Below, in pieces: positions 26,142-35,659 of a stretch of 64,000 nt of DNA; positions within the stretch are counted from its first letter, which is position 1; the number at the start of each line of letters is the position of its first letter. Made by a program: the position numbers and the translations under genes. Source of the stretch: Eisenbergiella sp900555195 (GTDB taxonomy: Bacteria; Bacillota; Clostridia; Lachnospirales; Lachnospiraceae). Under the pieces are notes generated by a model. It was not told the DNA's origin. It did not search any database and saw only the letters and a list, made by a program, of their open reading frames with translations. The stretch is from NCBI GenBank assembly GCA_902492555.1, contig CABUMH010000002.1, positions 11,463 to 75,462 of the forward strand, written 5' to 3'.

Positions 26142-26266
26142 AAGCCGGCATAACGATTCAGAGCCGGACTTGCTGCAGGTTGGTGCGCCGCGGCAGGCGC
26201 ACATCGCGCGCTGGAAGGTGCACGCTGGAAAAACAGGACGACGGAAGAAGGAAAGGAGGTTGTAAC

Positions 26267-28333
26267 ATGCTGACGATAAAAGCGCCGATCACGCTGAAGA
26301 ACGATCCGTCTATGCTGAGGCTGACGGACAATTTCCATGAAAGGCTGATGGGAAACTATCAGATGCTTACGGCCTCCCTGGAGCCGGAAGATCTGCTGCA
26401 TCTGGTGTCGGCTCCGCCGGAAGTGTATCTGGCGGAGGGAGGGATGACGAGCCTGGTCAATGTCTCTGACGTGCATCAGAGGCAGGATGTGAAGCTGGAG
26501 CTGATCAACAACGTCCTGAACCGTATCCTGGTGTCGGATACCTACCGCATGACCTATCAGGATCAAGTGTTCATCACTTCCATTCTGAACAAGCTTGGCG
26601 TGACGGATGTGCAGGAATTCATCCGTCAGTTCACTTCGCTGCGGCAGGAAACCCGCAACCGGGATGAACTGATAGAGCTGTATTGGTCCCATCTTGGCCA
26701 GCTGCAGGAACTGAAGGAAATCTGGAAGCTGCAGAGGAAAGAGGCGGGAAAGGAAGAAGAGGAAAAGAGAAAAGAGGCCAAAGAAGCGCCTCTGTGGCTG
26801 CACCAGGAAATCTTCAACCGTCTGAAAACCGGGGCCGTATATCAGGAAATGATGCATTTCCAATCCATGACGCACAATAGCCTTTTTCAGATCCAGGATA
26901 CGGAACTGGAATTGGCCGAGCAGTTTGTAACGGCTCAGAATATCCTTTTGAATAAGTTGAAAAATGAGGCGGCCATAGAACCTGTCCCGTTGGAATATCA
27001 TCGCATCAATATATATGAACTGGGAAGCGGGGAAAACGATGTGAGCGGGGGGACGCATTTAAAAAAGGAATTGGTGCAGGCGGTTCTTCTGAATACGCTG
27101 GATCAGGTCTATTCCCTGCGGCTGCCGCAGCTGTTGGAGAGGAAGGAACTGTGGTATAACCTGTACCGTGCGGTCTACCAGACGGCAGAGAACACGTTCC
27201 GTCGGTTTGAGGCGTATCACAACCGAACGCTGCTTTCTATGCAGCAGTACGGAGAGTATGCGCAGACGGTGAACCAGTATCAGAACCAGGAGATTACCGC
27301 CCTGCACAGGCTGCTGGAAAGAAGGGAAGGAACTTCGGCTGAGGGAAGCGTTTTTGAAAGGGAGCGCCTGGAAGAGAGGTTTCGGACGGAAGGAGAGACC
27401 TGGGAAACGCATCGGATGGGGCAGGAGACGCAGCTTCTGGAGCATCGTTTGGAACATGGCCATGAGATGGTCAGTGAGACAGAAAGAGAGAGCCTGCTGA
27501 CGAGAGAGAGCGAGCAGCTGCGCAGGGAACTGGAAGAGATTAACCGGAATAATGTGCGCAACCAGGAAAGGCTGCGCAGTATAGAAGAACAGACGCAGGT
27601 GCAGGCACCGGCCGCTATTGACAGGAAGCGTGCCCGGAGGGATGCTCTGAGGGCGATACAGGAGCCGGAAGAGGTGGTGCTGGAGTATCTGCAGATGGAG
27701 ACTTCCACACAGCGGACACAGGAACGGGAAAAGGAACTTGCCAGCCGGATTTTTTCCAACGAGACGCGAGAGATATTCGAGACATTGGAACGCTACCGCA
27801 GGACGCCGCAGCTGGCCGACAGCGCGGCAGTCACCGCCCGGGCGCAGGATCGGCTGATGCGGGATATTATATATCAGCGTTCTTTGGAAGAGCGGGAAAC
27901 GGAAGTAAGGCAGCAGGAACTGAGGGAAGAACTGATCTATGATATTGAAACCAATAGCGAAGTGAGAGAAATTCTTGGCCAGCCTCAGATTGCCATAAGG
28001 GCTCAAAGGGAAACGGAACGCCCTGTTCAAAGTATGGAACTGATCTATAAAGAGACAGAAGCGGGGCTGGACGAAGAACTGCTGGAGGAATTAAGGAGCA
28101 GGAACCGGAACTTCCGGGAAACCAGAGAAACTCGCGAAGAAGAGACGCAGCGCCAGGAGACGGTAGAACGTACGGTGACGCAGCGAACGAACCGGTTCCA
28201 GACGGACCACAGCGAGGAGATCGCCCAGCTGGTCAGCAGAAATTTGCAGCAGCAGATCGGCATTCTCTCCGATCAGATCTATGGGAAAATGGAAAAGCGC
28301 TTGGATGCGGAACGCAGAAGGAGAGGGCTGTAG
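26267..28333 (+). CDS. long charged coiled-coil protein of the CIS locus
   Basis: A 688-residue soluble protein rich in Glu, Arg and Gln. The first 150 residues are a mixed helical domain (LTIKAPITLKNDPSMLRLTD, DVKLELINNVLNRILVSDTYRMTYQDQVFI). The remainder is largely coiled coil, with LLTRESEQLRRELEEINRNN and the tail ETREEETQRQETVERT. No membrane segment is seen, unlike a typical tape-measure protein, but size and place between tube and baseplate genes would suit a length or assembly factor. AAAGGAGGT with six-base spacing fixes ATG 26267. A 125-nt gap with a GTGCGCC/GGCGCAC hairpin (26183-26202) precedes it. I do not recognise a family. Confidence 0.6.
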   Translation: MLTIKAPITLKNDPSMLRLTDNFHERLMGNYQMLTASLEPEDLLHLVSAPPEVYLAEGGMTSLVNVSDVHQRQDVKLELINNVLNRILVSDTYRMTYQDQVFITSILNKLGVTDVQEFIRQFTSLRQETRNRDELIELYWSHLGQLQELKEIWKLQRKEAGKEEEEKRKEAKEAPLWLHQEIFNRLKTGAVYQEMMHFQSMTHNSLFQIQDTELELAEQFVTAQNILLNKLKNEAAIEPVPLEYHRINIYELGSGENDVSGGTHLKKELVQAVLLNTLDQVYSLRLPQLLERKELWYNLYRAVYQTAENTFRRFEAYHNRTLLSMQQYGEYAQTVNQYQNQEITALHRLLERREGTSAEGSVFERERLEERFRTEGETWETHRMGQETQLLEHRLEHGHEMVSETERESLLTRESEQLRRELEEINRNNVRNQERLRSIEEQTQVQAPAAIDRKRARRDALRAIQEPEEVVLEYLQMETSTQRTQEREKELASRIFSNETREIFETLERYRRTPQLADSAAVTARAQDRLMRDIIYQRSLEERETEVRQQELREELIYDIETNSEVREILGQPQIAIRAQRETERPVQSMELIYKETEAGLDEELLEELRSRNRNFRETRETREEETQRQETVERTVTQRTNRFQTDHSEEIAQLVSRNLQQQIGILSDQIYGKMEKRLDAERRRRGL

Positions 28334-28408
28334 AGGAGCGGCCCAGACAGAACGAACGGCTTATTCAGAGTTGTCTGAAAGGTTATTTGTATAGAAAAGG
28401 AGAAAAGA

Positions 28409-29218
28409 ATGGCTGGAATTGGAAATGCAGTCAAGAGTGGGCTGGCCGGAATCGCGGGAAATATTGCACATGCCACGATTACCTTCCCTGCGACGAATCC
28501 GGGCAGCACACAGCCTCAGCGAACGGAGGTGGCGGCTCAGGCAAGTGGCTTGGCCCGTGTGAGTTCAGCCCTCAAACAGACGGCACAGGGGCTTGGCTCT
28601 GTCCTGGGAGTAAGTGTCCCATCCATCACTCGGAATGTGTTCCAGGTGCAGTTCAATCCAAACAGCCTGCGCCTTTCGGCTTCGGGAGGCGGGCGTGTAC
28701 CAATCACGAACTATCTGGCAGGAGGAGGAACGATCACTTATGGGAGCATGGATCCGAATATTACGCTTTCGGTGACGTTGCTATTTGATGCGGTGAATAA
28801 CCAGGATGCTTTTTTTCAGGATAAATTTTCGTTAAGCACCACATCCCTGGCCAAGGGGATCGCGACGGGAGCGCAGATACTGAAGGGAAAGAGTTATTCT
28901 GTACAGCCTCAAGTAGAGGGATTTATCGGTGCATTGAGATGGCCGGAGAGACGGAAAAATGTGAAATTCGCCTGGGGAACTCTTTGTTATGAAGGATATC
29001 TGAATAATGTTAGCAGTACTTATACGATGTTCTCATCCACAGGAAACCCTATTCGCGCAGAAGTGACGCTGAATCTTCTGGTAACGGGAACGGAAGAAGC
29101 CATGAATGCATGGTACAATAAATATGTGACGGTATTGAATCAGGCGGCATCTAAGGGGACAGGGGCGATTACCAATACAGGGTTGTCAAATCAGATGACG
29201 AACCTTCTGAACCTGTAA
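28409..29218 (+). CDS. CIS tube/baseplate protein, Afp7-like (CIS_tube family), copy 1
   Basis: A 269-residue protein with the CIS_tube N-terminal pattern: VFQVQFNPNSLRLSASGGG, then ITLSVTLLFDAVNNQDAF, and SSTYTMFSSTGNPIRAEVTLNLLV. In Afp/PVC such proteins sit between tube and baseplate hub, like phage gp53 or LysM adaptors. The C-terminal LysM domain often found in this family is missing. The first 70 residues are Ala/Ser-rich. It is followed directly by a paralogue with the same FNPxSLxL and FDAVNxxDAF cores and a shared xNLLNL end. Confidence 0.8.
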   Translation: MAGIGNAVKSGLAGIAGNIAHATITFPATNPGSTQPQRTEVAAQASGLARVSSALKQTAQGLGSVLGVSVPSITRNVFQVQFNPNSLRLSASGGGRVPITNYLAGGGTITYGSMDPNITLSVTLLFDAVNNQDAFFQDKFSLSTTSLAKGIATGAQILKGKSYSVQPQVEGFIGALRWPERRKNVKFAWGTLCYEGYLNNVSSTYTMFSSTGNPIRAEVTLNLLVTGTEEAMNAWYNKYVTVLNQAASKGTGAITNTGLSNQMTNLLNL

Positions 29219-29237
29219 AAGAAAGGAGATGCGCTTT

Positions 29238-30134
29238 ATGGCGTTGTCACAGACAAGTACGAATCTTTTATCCAGCCTTACCGGGAATGTGAATAAAGCA
29301 TATCTCCTGCTGCCCAGGCCGAAAGCGAGGCAGACCGCTTCCGCTTCAGGGACGGGATTTAAAGCTCAGCTTGCTTCGGCGGCGTCAAACATGGAAAACC
29401 GCATACAGACGACGCAGCTGAGAAACGCTGCTGCGGCTCTCCAAGGCGCTTCCGGCCTGGCAGGAAGTACGGCGAATACGTCTGTATTCGGCGTTTCTTC
29501 CTCAGTGGTGGCCAAAGCAAACGCCGCAGGCTTTATCCCCATACAGGTTCAGTATAACCCTTCCTCCCTCAGCCTGGAATCCGCGGCGGGAAGGACGATC
29601 CGTCAGAGCGTGGGAGGAAGCGGAGAAAGCATGTTTCAGCAAATGGAAGTTCCGGAAGAGACGGTCCTTCGGATGGAACTGGTCTTTGATGCTGTGAATA
29701 TCAAGGATGCATTCATGTGGGATAACCTTCGTTTGTCTACAGGAGATATACTTCAGGCTGGAAAAAGTTTGGCAACAGCGGCAAAAGGGGGATATACTGT
29801 ACACAAAACAGTAGAGGCCTTGATAGGGGCTATCTGCCGCGCCCCGTCCCGGATCGTGGGCGTGGTCTGGAATAAGATGTATTTTTGGGGGGAGATGTTC
29901 GATATTCGGGCGGAATATACAATGTTCAACCGGGATGGGAATCCTGTGCGGGCTAAGGTGGCGCTTCAGATCCGACAGGATGAACCAACATCAACCAGCA
30001 ATGGGAGAATGGCTTCTGCGACGGTGCAGACCGATCAGTACTGGAAAGAAGCTTATCAGAAGTTGTTTAAGTCCGTATATGAAGGTGGGGCTGTAGACGG
30101 CTCCAGCAAAATCGGCAATCTTCTAAATCTGTAG
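29238..30134 (+). CDS. CIS tube/baseplate protein, Afp7-like, copy 2
   Basis: A 298-residue paralogue of the preceding protein: IPIQVQYNPSSLSLESAAG, VLRMELVFDAVNIKDAFMWDN, EYTMFNRDGNPVRAKVALQIRQDE, ending KIGNLLNL. It also lacks a LysM domain. ATG 29238 is preferred, with GGAG nine bases before; ATG 29229 abuts the site too closely. The two copies could form a mixed ring or serve two positions at the tube-baseplate junction. Confidence 0.8.
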   Translation: MALSQTSTNLLSSLTGNVNKAYLLLPRPKARQTASASGTGFKAQLASAASNMENRIQTTQLRNAAAALQGASGLAGSTANTSVFGVSSSVVAKANAAGFIPIQVQYNPSSLSLESAAGRTIRQSVGGSGESMFQQMEVPEETVLRMELVFDAVNIKDAFMWDNLRLSTGDILQAGKSLATAAKGGYTVHKTVEALIGAICRAPSRIVGVVWNKMYFWGEMFDIRAEYTMFNRDGNPVRAKVALQIRQDEPTSTSNGRMASATVQTDQYWKEAYQKLFKSVYEGGAVDGSSKIGNLLNL

Positions 30135-30138
30135 GAGA

Positions 30139-31332
30139 ATGGGGCAAAACATGGCAACCTATGTATTTAACACGCTGAAAACAAAATATAAGGGTTTTCA
30201 TCATCCGGTGGTTGTGATCGAAGTAAACGATATGGTCATTGGAGAAGGGAAAGCCGAAATTCCGGTATCAGATATAAGCGTGGAGCTGACCAGCGGTTTT
30301 GAAGCTTCTGTCGCGGAATTTTCTTTTTACGATGTCTATGACAGGACCGAGGGAAGTTTTAATTACGAAAAGGTAAAAAGTTATATCTTTTTGGGGTCGA
30401 AAGTGGAGATCTATTTGGGATATGAGAATCAGGTCAGCAGTGTTTTTATCGGTGTGATTACCCGTGTCTCTTTTCTGTATGAACAGTTAGAAATCCCCTG
30501 TATTCGGGTGACAGCCATGGATGTGAAGGGGATTATGATGTCTGGAAGTTATTCTAAGCAGCTGAAGGCTACATGCTTTTCAGAGGCGGTGAAAGAGGTG
30601 CTGAATAAAACGGCCTATGAGAAGCTGTCTGCCAACGGAGTAGTAAAGAGCATAAATGTAACGGATACGCCAGATAAACTCCGCTCTGCAGGGGCGGCGG
30701 GAAAGCAGGAGGATCGAACCATAGAGATGGCGGCCGAAAGCGATTATGAATTTGTAGTAAAAGCGGCCAGAAAATACAATTACGAATTTTTTACGGAATG
30801 TGGAAATGTCTACTTTAGAAAAGCAAAGTCAGATAAAACTATTCTTATGGAAATCGGGCCTGGAACGGGGCTTCATAGCTTTGATGTAAGCTATGACATC
30901 ACGGGATTAACGGAAACGGTGATTGCCAGAGGCGTGGATGTGGCAAAGGCACAGGTGATCACGGCGAAAAATAAATTTTCCAATAAGATTTCCATGGGGA
31001 ATAAAGCGAAGCCGCTCTTGCGGGGAGGGCAAAAAGTCTATCTGGATGCTACGATCACTTCCAAAGAAGAAGCGCAGGAACGGGCCGATTCCCTGCTAGA
31101 GGAGATGGCTTATCGGTTTGGCAGGCTGGAAGGGGAACTGATAGGGATACCAGAACTTTTACCCGGGCACTTTATCACGCTTGCCGGACTGGGAACAGCG
31201 GCAGATAACGATTTCTATTTGAAGAAGGTACGGCATCTGCTCAGAGGGGACGGGAGTTTTGTGACGAAGCTGGAAGGGATCTGCGCTTCGATGAAGAGTG
31301 AAAGTATTTCGGGAATATCCGGATTGATATAG
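30139..31332 (+). CDS. gp27-like baseplate hub protein (late control D type)
   Basis: A 397-residue protein resembling the gp27/phage late control D part of VgrG: a strand-rich start with YKGFHHPVVVIEVNDM, VSDISVELTSGFEASVAEFSFYDVYD, FLGSKVEIYLGYEN, VFIGVITRVSFLYE, later EFVVKAARKYNYEFFTECGNVYFRKAK and PELLPGHFITLAG. It would form the trimeric hub that joins tube to spike. The spike domain is in a separate gene just downstream, whereas Afp8/VgrG often fuse both. The start may be 30139 or ATG 30151; AGGAG lies one base before the first, so the second is also likely. Confidence 0.85.
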   Translation: MGQNMATYVFNTLKTKYKGFHHPVVVIEVNDMVIGEGKAEIPVSDISVELTSGFEASVAEFSFYDVYDRTEGSFNYEKVKSYIFLGSKVEIYLGYENQVSSVFIGVITRVSFLYEQLEIPCIRVTAMDVKGIMMSGSYSKQLKATCFSEAVKEVLNKTAYEKLSANGVVKSINVTDTPDKLRSAGAAGKQEDRTIEMAAESDYEFVVKAARKYNYEFFTECGNVYFRKAKSDKTILMEIGPGTGLHSFDVSYDITGLTETVIARGVDVAKAQVITAKNKFSNKISMGNKAKPLLRGGQKVYLDATITSKEEAQERADSLLEEMAYRFGRLEGELIGIPELLPGHFITLAGLGTAADNDFYLKKVRHLLRGDGSFVTKLEGICASMKSESISGISGLI

Positions 31333-31344
31333 CAGGAGGATGGA

Positions 31345-32157
31345 ATGGGCTTTTATGATATCATGGATGAGATTGCCGCAAAACAGGTGTTAAAGACGGA
31401 GACCGGAGATAACCGAATGTTCGGCGTGACGGTAGGCGTGGTGGCGAAAAATTATGATAAAGATATGCCGGGACGCGTGTGCGTACGCGTGCCGGTACGC
31501 GACGAGAATGCAAATGAACTGAAATGGGCGCGGGTGGCCATGCCTTCCGGAGGAAAGAAATGGGGACATTATTTCCTGCCGGAGGTGGGAGACCAGGTGC
31601 TTCTGGCCTTTGAGCAGGGCAATATTGAAAAGCCTTATGTGATCGGCTGCGTGCAGAAGGACAGCAATAGTTTCCTTTCCCGCAGCGTGCATGAGAAGAA
31701 CCAGTATAAGAAAATCGTGACCAAGAACGGGAGCACGATCCAGTTCGATGATGTGGAGGAAGGGAACGGCCAGAAGGATAAAATTTCCATTTATACGCCG
31801 GACGAGGGGCATAAGTTCATCCTGGACAACGAAAAGAAGCAGATCCTGATCAGCGATAAGGATGGGAAAAACCAGATTGAGATGAAAACGGAGACCGGAC
31901 AGATGACGGTCAGGGCTGAGAAGAAGATTACGATCCAGGTGGGAGACAGCATCGAAGTGACTTTGAACGGAAGCAGCGGCACGGTGAGCATCAAATGCAG
32001 CAAATGCAATGTGGATGCTTCCGGAAGCATGAATTTTAGCAGCAGCGGTTCCGCCAAGCTGTCGGGAGGAAACGTATCTCTTTCCGCTTCAAGCATGCTG
32101 AAGGCGGAAAGCAGCGGAGTGACAAGCATATCGGGAGCTCCGATCAAGATAGGATAA
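31345..32157 (+). CDS. gp5/baseplate V-like spike protein
   Basis: A 270-residue protein. An OB-fold domain (about 25-105) contains GVTVGVVAKNYDKDMPGRVCVRVP, then ARVAMPSGGKKWGHYFLPEVGDQVLLAFEQGNIEKPYVIG, typical of gp5/VgrG spike proteins. Residues 120-270 have short repeats rich in Ser, Gly and Lys (KKITIQVGDSIEVTLNGSSG, SSSGSAKLSGGNVSLSAS) that suit a trimeric beta-helix needle. No lysozyme domain is inserted. The PAAR-like protein at 20811 would cap it. The ATG follows AGGAGG closely. Confidence 0.92.
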   Translation: MGFYDIMDEIAAKQVLKTETGDNRMFGVTVGVVAKNYDKDMPGRVCVRVPVRDENANELKWARVAMPSGGKKWGHYFLPEVGDQVLLAFEQGNIEKPYVIGCVQKDSNSFLSRSVHEKNQYKKIVTKNGSTIQFDDVEEGNGQKDKISIYTPDEGHKFILDNEKKQILISDKDGKNQIEMKTETGQMTVRAEKKITIQVGDSIEVTLNGSSGTVSIKCSKCNVDASGSMNFSSSGSAKLSGGNVSLSASSMLKAESSGVTSISGAPIKIG

Positions 32158-32179
32158 AGAGGGAAGGAAGGGAGCATAC

Positions 32180-32626
32180 ATGGCAAACCAAAGTTTTCTG
32201 GGGAAGGGAATGAAGTTCCCTCCGCAGATCAACAGGACAACGGGAAGATTTGTGTGCGCATCCGGTGCGGAAAGCGTGAAAGAAAGCATCTATCTCATCC
32301 TGATGACGCAGAAGACGGAGCGCTTTATGCGTCCTGAATTTGGAAGCAATATTCTTTCCTATACTTTTACGGATATGGGAGGCGGCATGCTTACGCTGAT
32401 GGCTTCAGATATTGCGGGCACGATTGCCGCTCAGGAGCCCAGGGTGACGGATGTGAACGTGAATATGGATCCTGATAGCAAGCCGGGATGCCTGTTTATC
32501 AACATTGAGTATACTTTGATAGAGACCAATGTCAGGGAAAATATGGTATTTCCGTTTTATCTGAATGCGGGAGAGGAAGAAGAAGGCGAACCCTATGAAA
32601 CAGCAGACTACGACATTAACATGTGA
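32180..32626 (+). CDS. gp25-like baseplate wedge protein (GPW/gp25 family)
   Basis: A 148-residue protein of the GPW/gp25 family: VKESIYLILMTQKTERFMRPEFGSNILSYTFTDM and EPRVTDVNVNMDPDS. In contractile machines it initiates sheath polymerisation on the baseplate through its EPR motif, which is present here. The C-terminal tail is acidic (GEEEEGEPYETADYDINM). Its stop overlaps the next gene by about 32 nt, so translation is coupled. Confidence 0.93.
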   Translation: MANQSFLGKGMKFPPQINRTTGRFVCASGAESVKESIYLILMTQKTERFMRPEFGSNILSYTFTDMGGGMLTLMASDIAGTIAAQEPRVTDVNVNMDPDSKPGCLFINIEYTLIETNVRENMVFPFYLNAGEEEEGEPYETADYDINM

Positions 32627-35600
32627 ATACAGGATCGATGGGAGAACGAGACGGAATATTCTGGATCAAATCAGAAAGCTGGCGGCTTCCTATGTTCCGG
32701 AGTGGCAGTTTGATGAAGAAAATCCGGATATTGGTTCGGTACTTGCCCTGCTCTATGCGGATCAGATGCAGGAAAATCTGAACCGCTACAATACCATTCT
32801 GGAACGCTATTATGTGGAATTGATGAATATGCTGGGGATTTCCCTAAAACCGGCTTTCCCAGCCCACAGCGTGGCGCTTATACATATGGTAAAGGATACA
32901 GTGCCTGGTATGTACCTCCCGAAAGGAACCCGGCTTCTGGGAGGGCAGGATGATGAACAAGATTTGATTTTTGAAACGGGATACGGCGTATACATCACAG
33001 AGGCGTCTCTTTCTTCCGTATTCATGGCATCCGGTAGGACGGGAAAAGTGATTCCTCTGAAAGGAGACTATCCGCCTGTGGTCTATGTGGAAGAGGAGGA
33101 GGCCTTTGTGGAAGAGCCTCTTTTGGAACAGGGGATGGAACCTGAGGGTGATATGGCTGTTCCCCAGGAACCGTTTCTTTTGTTTGACTTCTCAGGAAAC
33201 GGGTATGGAAAGAATGCGCTTTTAATGTATCATTCCCATCTGTTCGATGTGCAAGAGAATGATATTTTCCTTTCTCTCTCCGGAGGCGCCGGATTGTTGG
33301 ATGGACTGGAAGCCGGCGCCTATACGCTTTCCTGCTATACGCAGGACGGATGGGAACGCATCACACAGATGCATCGGCAAGGGGAGGAAGTTCTGGCATT
33401 TCGCAAAAAAGGCGAATGCAAAAAGGTGGGGGAAGGAGAAGACTCCTATTCTCTTATCGCCCTGGAGGCAGGAGAAACGGTTCATGAGAATGTAGAATTG
33501 GAGGGAGTGGGATTTTCCTCTAAGGGAGAGCCAAAAGCTGCAGATATGGTCTGGAACGGTGCGGCGGAACTGGAGGCGGAACGATTCGCTCCTTTTGGAG
33601 AGACGCTTGGGTTGTTTGCCGAAGTCTATATCGGACAGCAGGAATACTTTGCTAAGCCGGGCGCAAAGGTAACGATAGAGTTCCAGGTAGATTATGGAGA
33701 AAAGGATGTGCTGCTGCCCAGGCAGAAAGAGGATGAGGATTTGCGTATCATAAAACGCAAGCCGAAGCGGGTGTTTGAAGAGACGGCCGCGTCTGTGTAC
33801 GCTCAGGAAATCTGCCTGGAATATTATAATGGGACGGGCTGGAGGCGGCTTGAAACAGAACGGCCGGTGAAGACACTATTCGCTGTGGCCAAGGAAGGAA
33901 AGAGGCGGATCTCTTTCATATGCCCGGATGACTGGCAGGAGGCTGAGGCGGGCGGTTATGCGGGCCGCTGTTTACGGATGCAGCTGATGAAAGCGGATAA
34001 TTGTTATCTTCAGCCAGCCTGTCATCATTATCCGATAATATCGGAAATGAGATTCTCTTATACTTATGGGGAGGACTATGTGGCACCGCAGAAACTGGTG
34101 TCCGTCTGCGGAAGCAGGAAAAGGGATCTGACGCAGCTGCTTGGCCGTGGGGAGCATTTCCCAGCTTTTACCCGAAGCCGATATGGACAGACCGCTTTGT
34201 ATCTGGGGCTTGATCAGAGGCCGGAAAACGGTCCGGTGAGCATTCTGTTCCGTTTGGAAGAAGAAAAGCATTTCGATGGATGCGGCGGCCTCTCCATGTC
34301 CTATTCTACCCGAAACGGATTTTCTCCTTTGAAATTGTCGGATCATACGGACGGGCTGGCGCATACGGGGACCATCTTGTTTTTGCCGCCTGCAGATATG
34401 GCTCTAAGGAAACTGGAAGGACAGGAAGCTTATTGGCTAAGGATAGAGGATCCGGACGGCAGCCTCGAGAAGGGAAAGAAGGGCAGGCCGCTTATTCTGG
34501 GAATTGAGATCAACGGCGTGGAAGTGGATAATGTGGAGACACAGGCGGAAACAGAATTCTACATGGACGAAGCAGGCCCGGATATGCGTTTTGCACTGAA
34601 CGCTGGCAACATTCTTTCTCTGGATGTATGGGTAAATGAAACGGGGATGTGGAGTGAAGCCCAGATGCGTACTATGCTGCAGGAGACACCGGAGCGCGCA
34701 AGGGCGGATTATGATTTTTTTGGAAGAATCGAAAATTTTTATGTGAAGTGGGAAGAGGTGGATAGTTTTGATACTTCCCAGCCTTCTGATAGACATTACC
34801 TGGTGGATCGGATGAATAACCTTCTGTGCTTTGGAGATGGGGTGCATGTGAGGATCCCGAGGATAACACAGGACGTAGCCTTTAAAGTGACGGTGCGCTG
34901 CTGCAGCGGCGAAGAGGCCAATCTGGAGCCGGGCATGATAAGCGGCAGTATGGGCAATCTGATGTTCGTTGACCGTATTTATAACCCGATCCGCTCTTAT
35001 GGAGGAATGGACATTGAATCCATGGATAACGCGCTGCGGCGTGGTACAGATTTGATTAACAGCCGCAAGCGCCTGATCAGCGTGCAGGACTATGAAAGAG
35101 AAGTCCTTAATTTCTCGTCCGGCGTGGCGCAGGTAAAAGCCATAACCGGATATAGAAAAGATGGGACCCAGGATGCATCCTGTATCAGCATAGTCCTTTT
35201 GATGAAGGACTATAAAGAAGGTTCGTTTTCCTTCCGTTATCTGCGGCCTAGGCTTAAGGAGCATCTCCTAAAGGAATGCGAACTGTCCGTGAATGAGGAA
35301 CGGCTGGATGTGGTGGAACCGCTGTTCGTGGAAATTTCAGTAGATGTATGGATTCAGGTGATGGAAGCAGATGACAGCTTTACGATCCGTTCTTATTTGG
35401 CTAAGGTGCTGGAAACATATCTGGATCCGGTAGAAGGAGGACGCTGGGAGATCGGCCGCCTTCCAGGAAAGGCTCAGATCGAACTGAGATTGAACATGGA
35501 GAAGAAACGTGCTCTTTTGAAACGGATGACAGTGACTGCTGCCTGGCAGGATGAGAATGGCAGGCATGAAACGGATCCGGAAGCCTTTATGGGCAATCCG

Positions 35601-35651
35601 TTTGTGGTGGTAAAAAGCGGCGTGCACAGGATACATGTGGAACAGAAATAG
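32595..35651 (+). CDS. large baseplate assembly protein, Afp11/gp6-like (baseplate J)
   Basis: A 1018-residue baseplate protein. The N-terminus (YVPEWQFDEENPDIGSVLALLYADQM, then NRYNTILERYYVELMNMLGISLKPA) matches putative baseplate proteins of CIS loci. Residues about 790-950 carry the baseplate-J signature region: SYGGMDIESMDNALRRGTDL, VQDYEREVLNFSSGVAQVKA. With the next protein it should form the wedge heterodimer of the baseplate. ATG 32595 overlaps the gp25 gene; an upstream ATG at 32565 is possible. The middle (about 150-700) is beta-rich and of unknown detail. Confidence 0.88.
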   Translation: MKQQTTTLTCEYRIDGRTRRNILDQIRKLAASYVPEWQFDEENPDIGSVLALLYADQMQENLNRYNTILERYYVELMNMLGISLKPAFPAHSVALIHMVKDTVPGMYLPKGTRLLGGQDDEQDLIFETGYGVYITEASLSSVFMASGRTGKVIPLKGDYPPVVYVEEEEAFVEEPLLEQGMEPEGDMAVPQEPFLLFDFSGNGYGKNALLMYHSHLFDVQENDIFLSLSGGAGLLDGLEAGAYTLSCYTQDGWERITQMHRQGEEVLAFRKKGECKKVGEGEDSYSLIALEAGETVHENVELEGVGFSSKGEPKAADMVWNGAAELEAERFAPFGETLGLFAEVYIGQQEYFAKPGAKVTIEFQVDYGEKDVLLPRQKEDEDLRIIKRKPKRVFEETAASVYAQEICLEYYNGTGWRRLETERPVKTLFAVAKEGKRRISFICPDDWQEAEAGGYAGRCLRMQLMKADNCYLQPACHHYPIISEMRFSYTYGEDYVAPQKLVSVCGSRKRDLTQLLGRGEHFPAFTRSRYGQTALYLGLDQRPENGPVSILFRLEEEKHFDGCGGLSMSYSTRNGFSPLKLSDHTDGLAHTGTILFLPPADMALRKLEGQEAYWLRIEDPDGSLEKGKKGRPLILGIEINGVEVDNVETQAETEFYMDEAGPDMRFALNAGNILSLDVWVNETGMWSEAQMRTMLQETPERARADYDFFGRIENFYVKWEEVDSFDTSQPSDRHYLVDRMNNLLCFGDGVHVRIPRITQDVAFKVTVRCCSGEEANLEPGMISGSMGNLMFVDRIYNPIRSYGGMDIESMDNALRRGTDLINSRKRLISVQDYEREVLNFSSGVAQVKAITGYRKDGTQDASCISIVLLMKDYKEGSFSFRYLRPRLKEHLLKECELSVNEERLDVVEPLFVEISVDVWIQVMEADDSFTIRSYLAKVLETYLDPVEGGRWEIGRLPGKAQIELRLNMEKKRALLKRMTVTAAWQDENGRHETDPEAFMGNPFVVVKSGVHRIHVEQK

Positions 35652-35659
35652 GAGATCGT

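Noticed and set aside
27059..28030. 323-codon minus-strand open frame opposite the coiled-coil gene
   Set aside because: It mirrors Glu/Gln-rich coding sequence; the plus-strand frame has AAAGGAGGT before its ATG and matches the operon direction.
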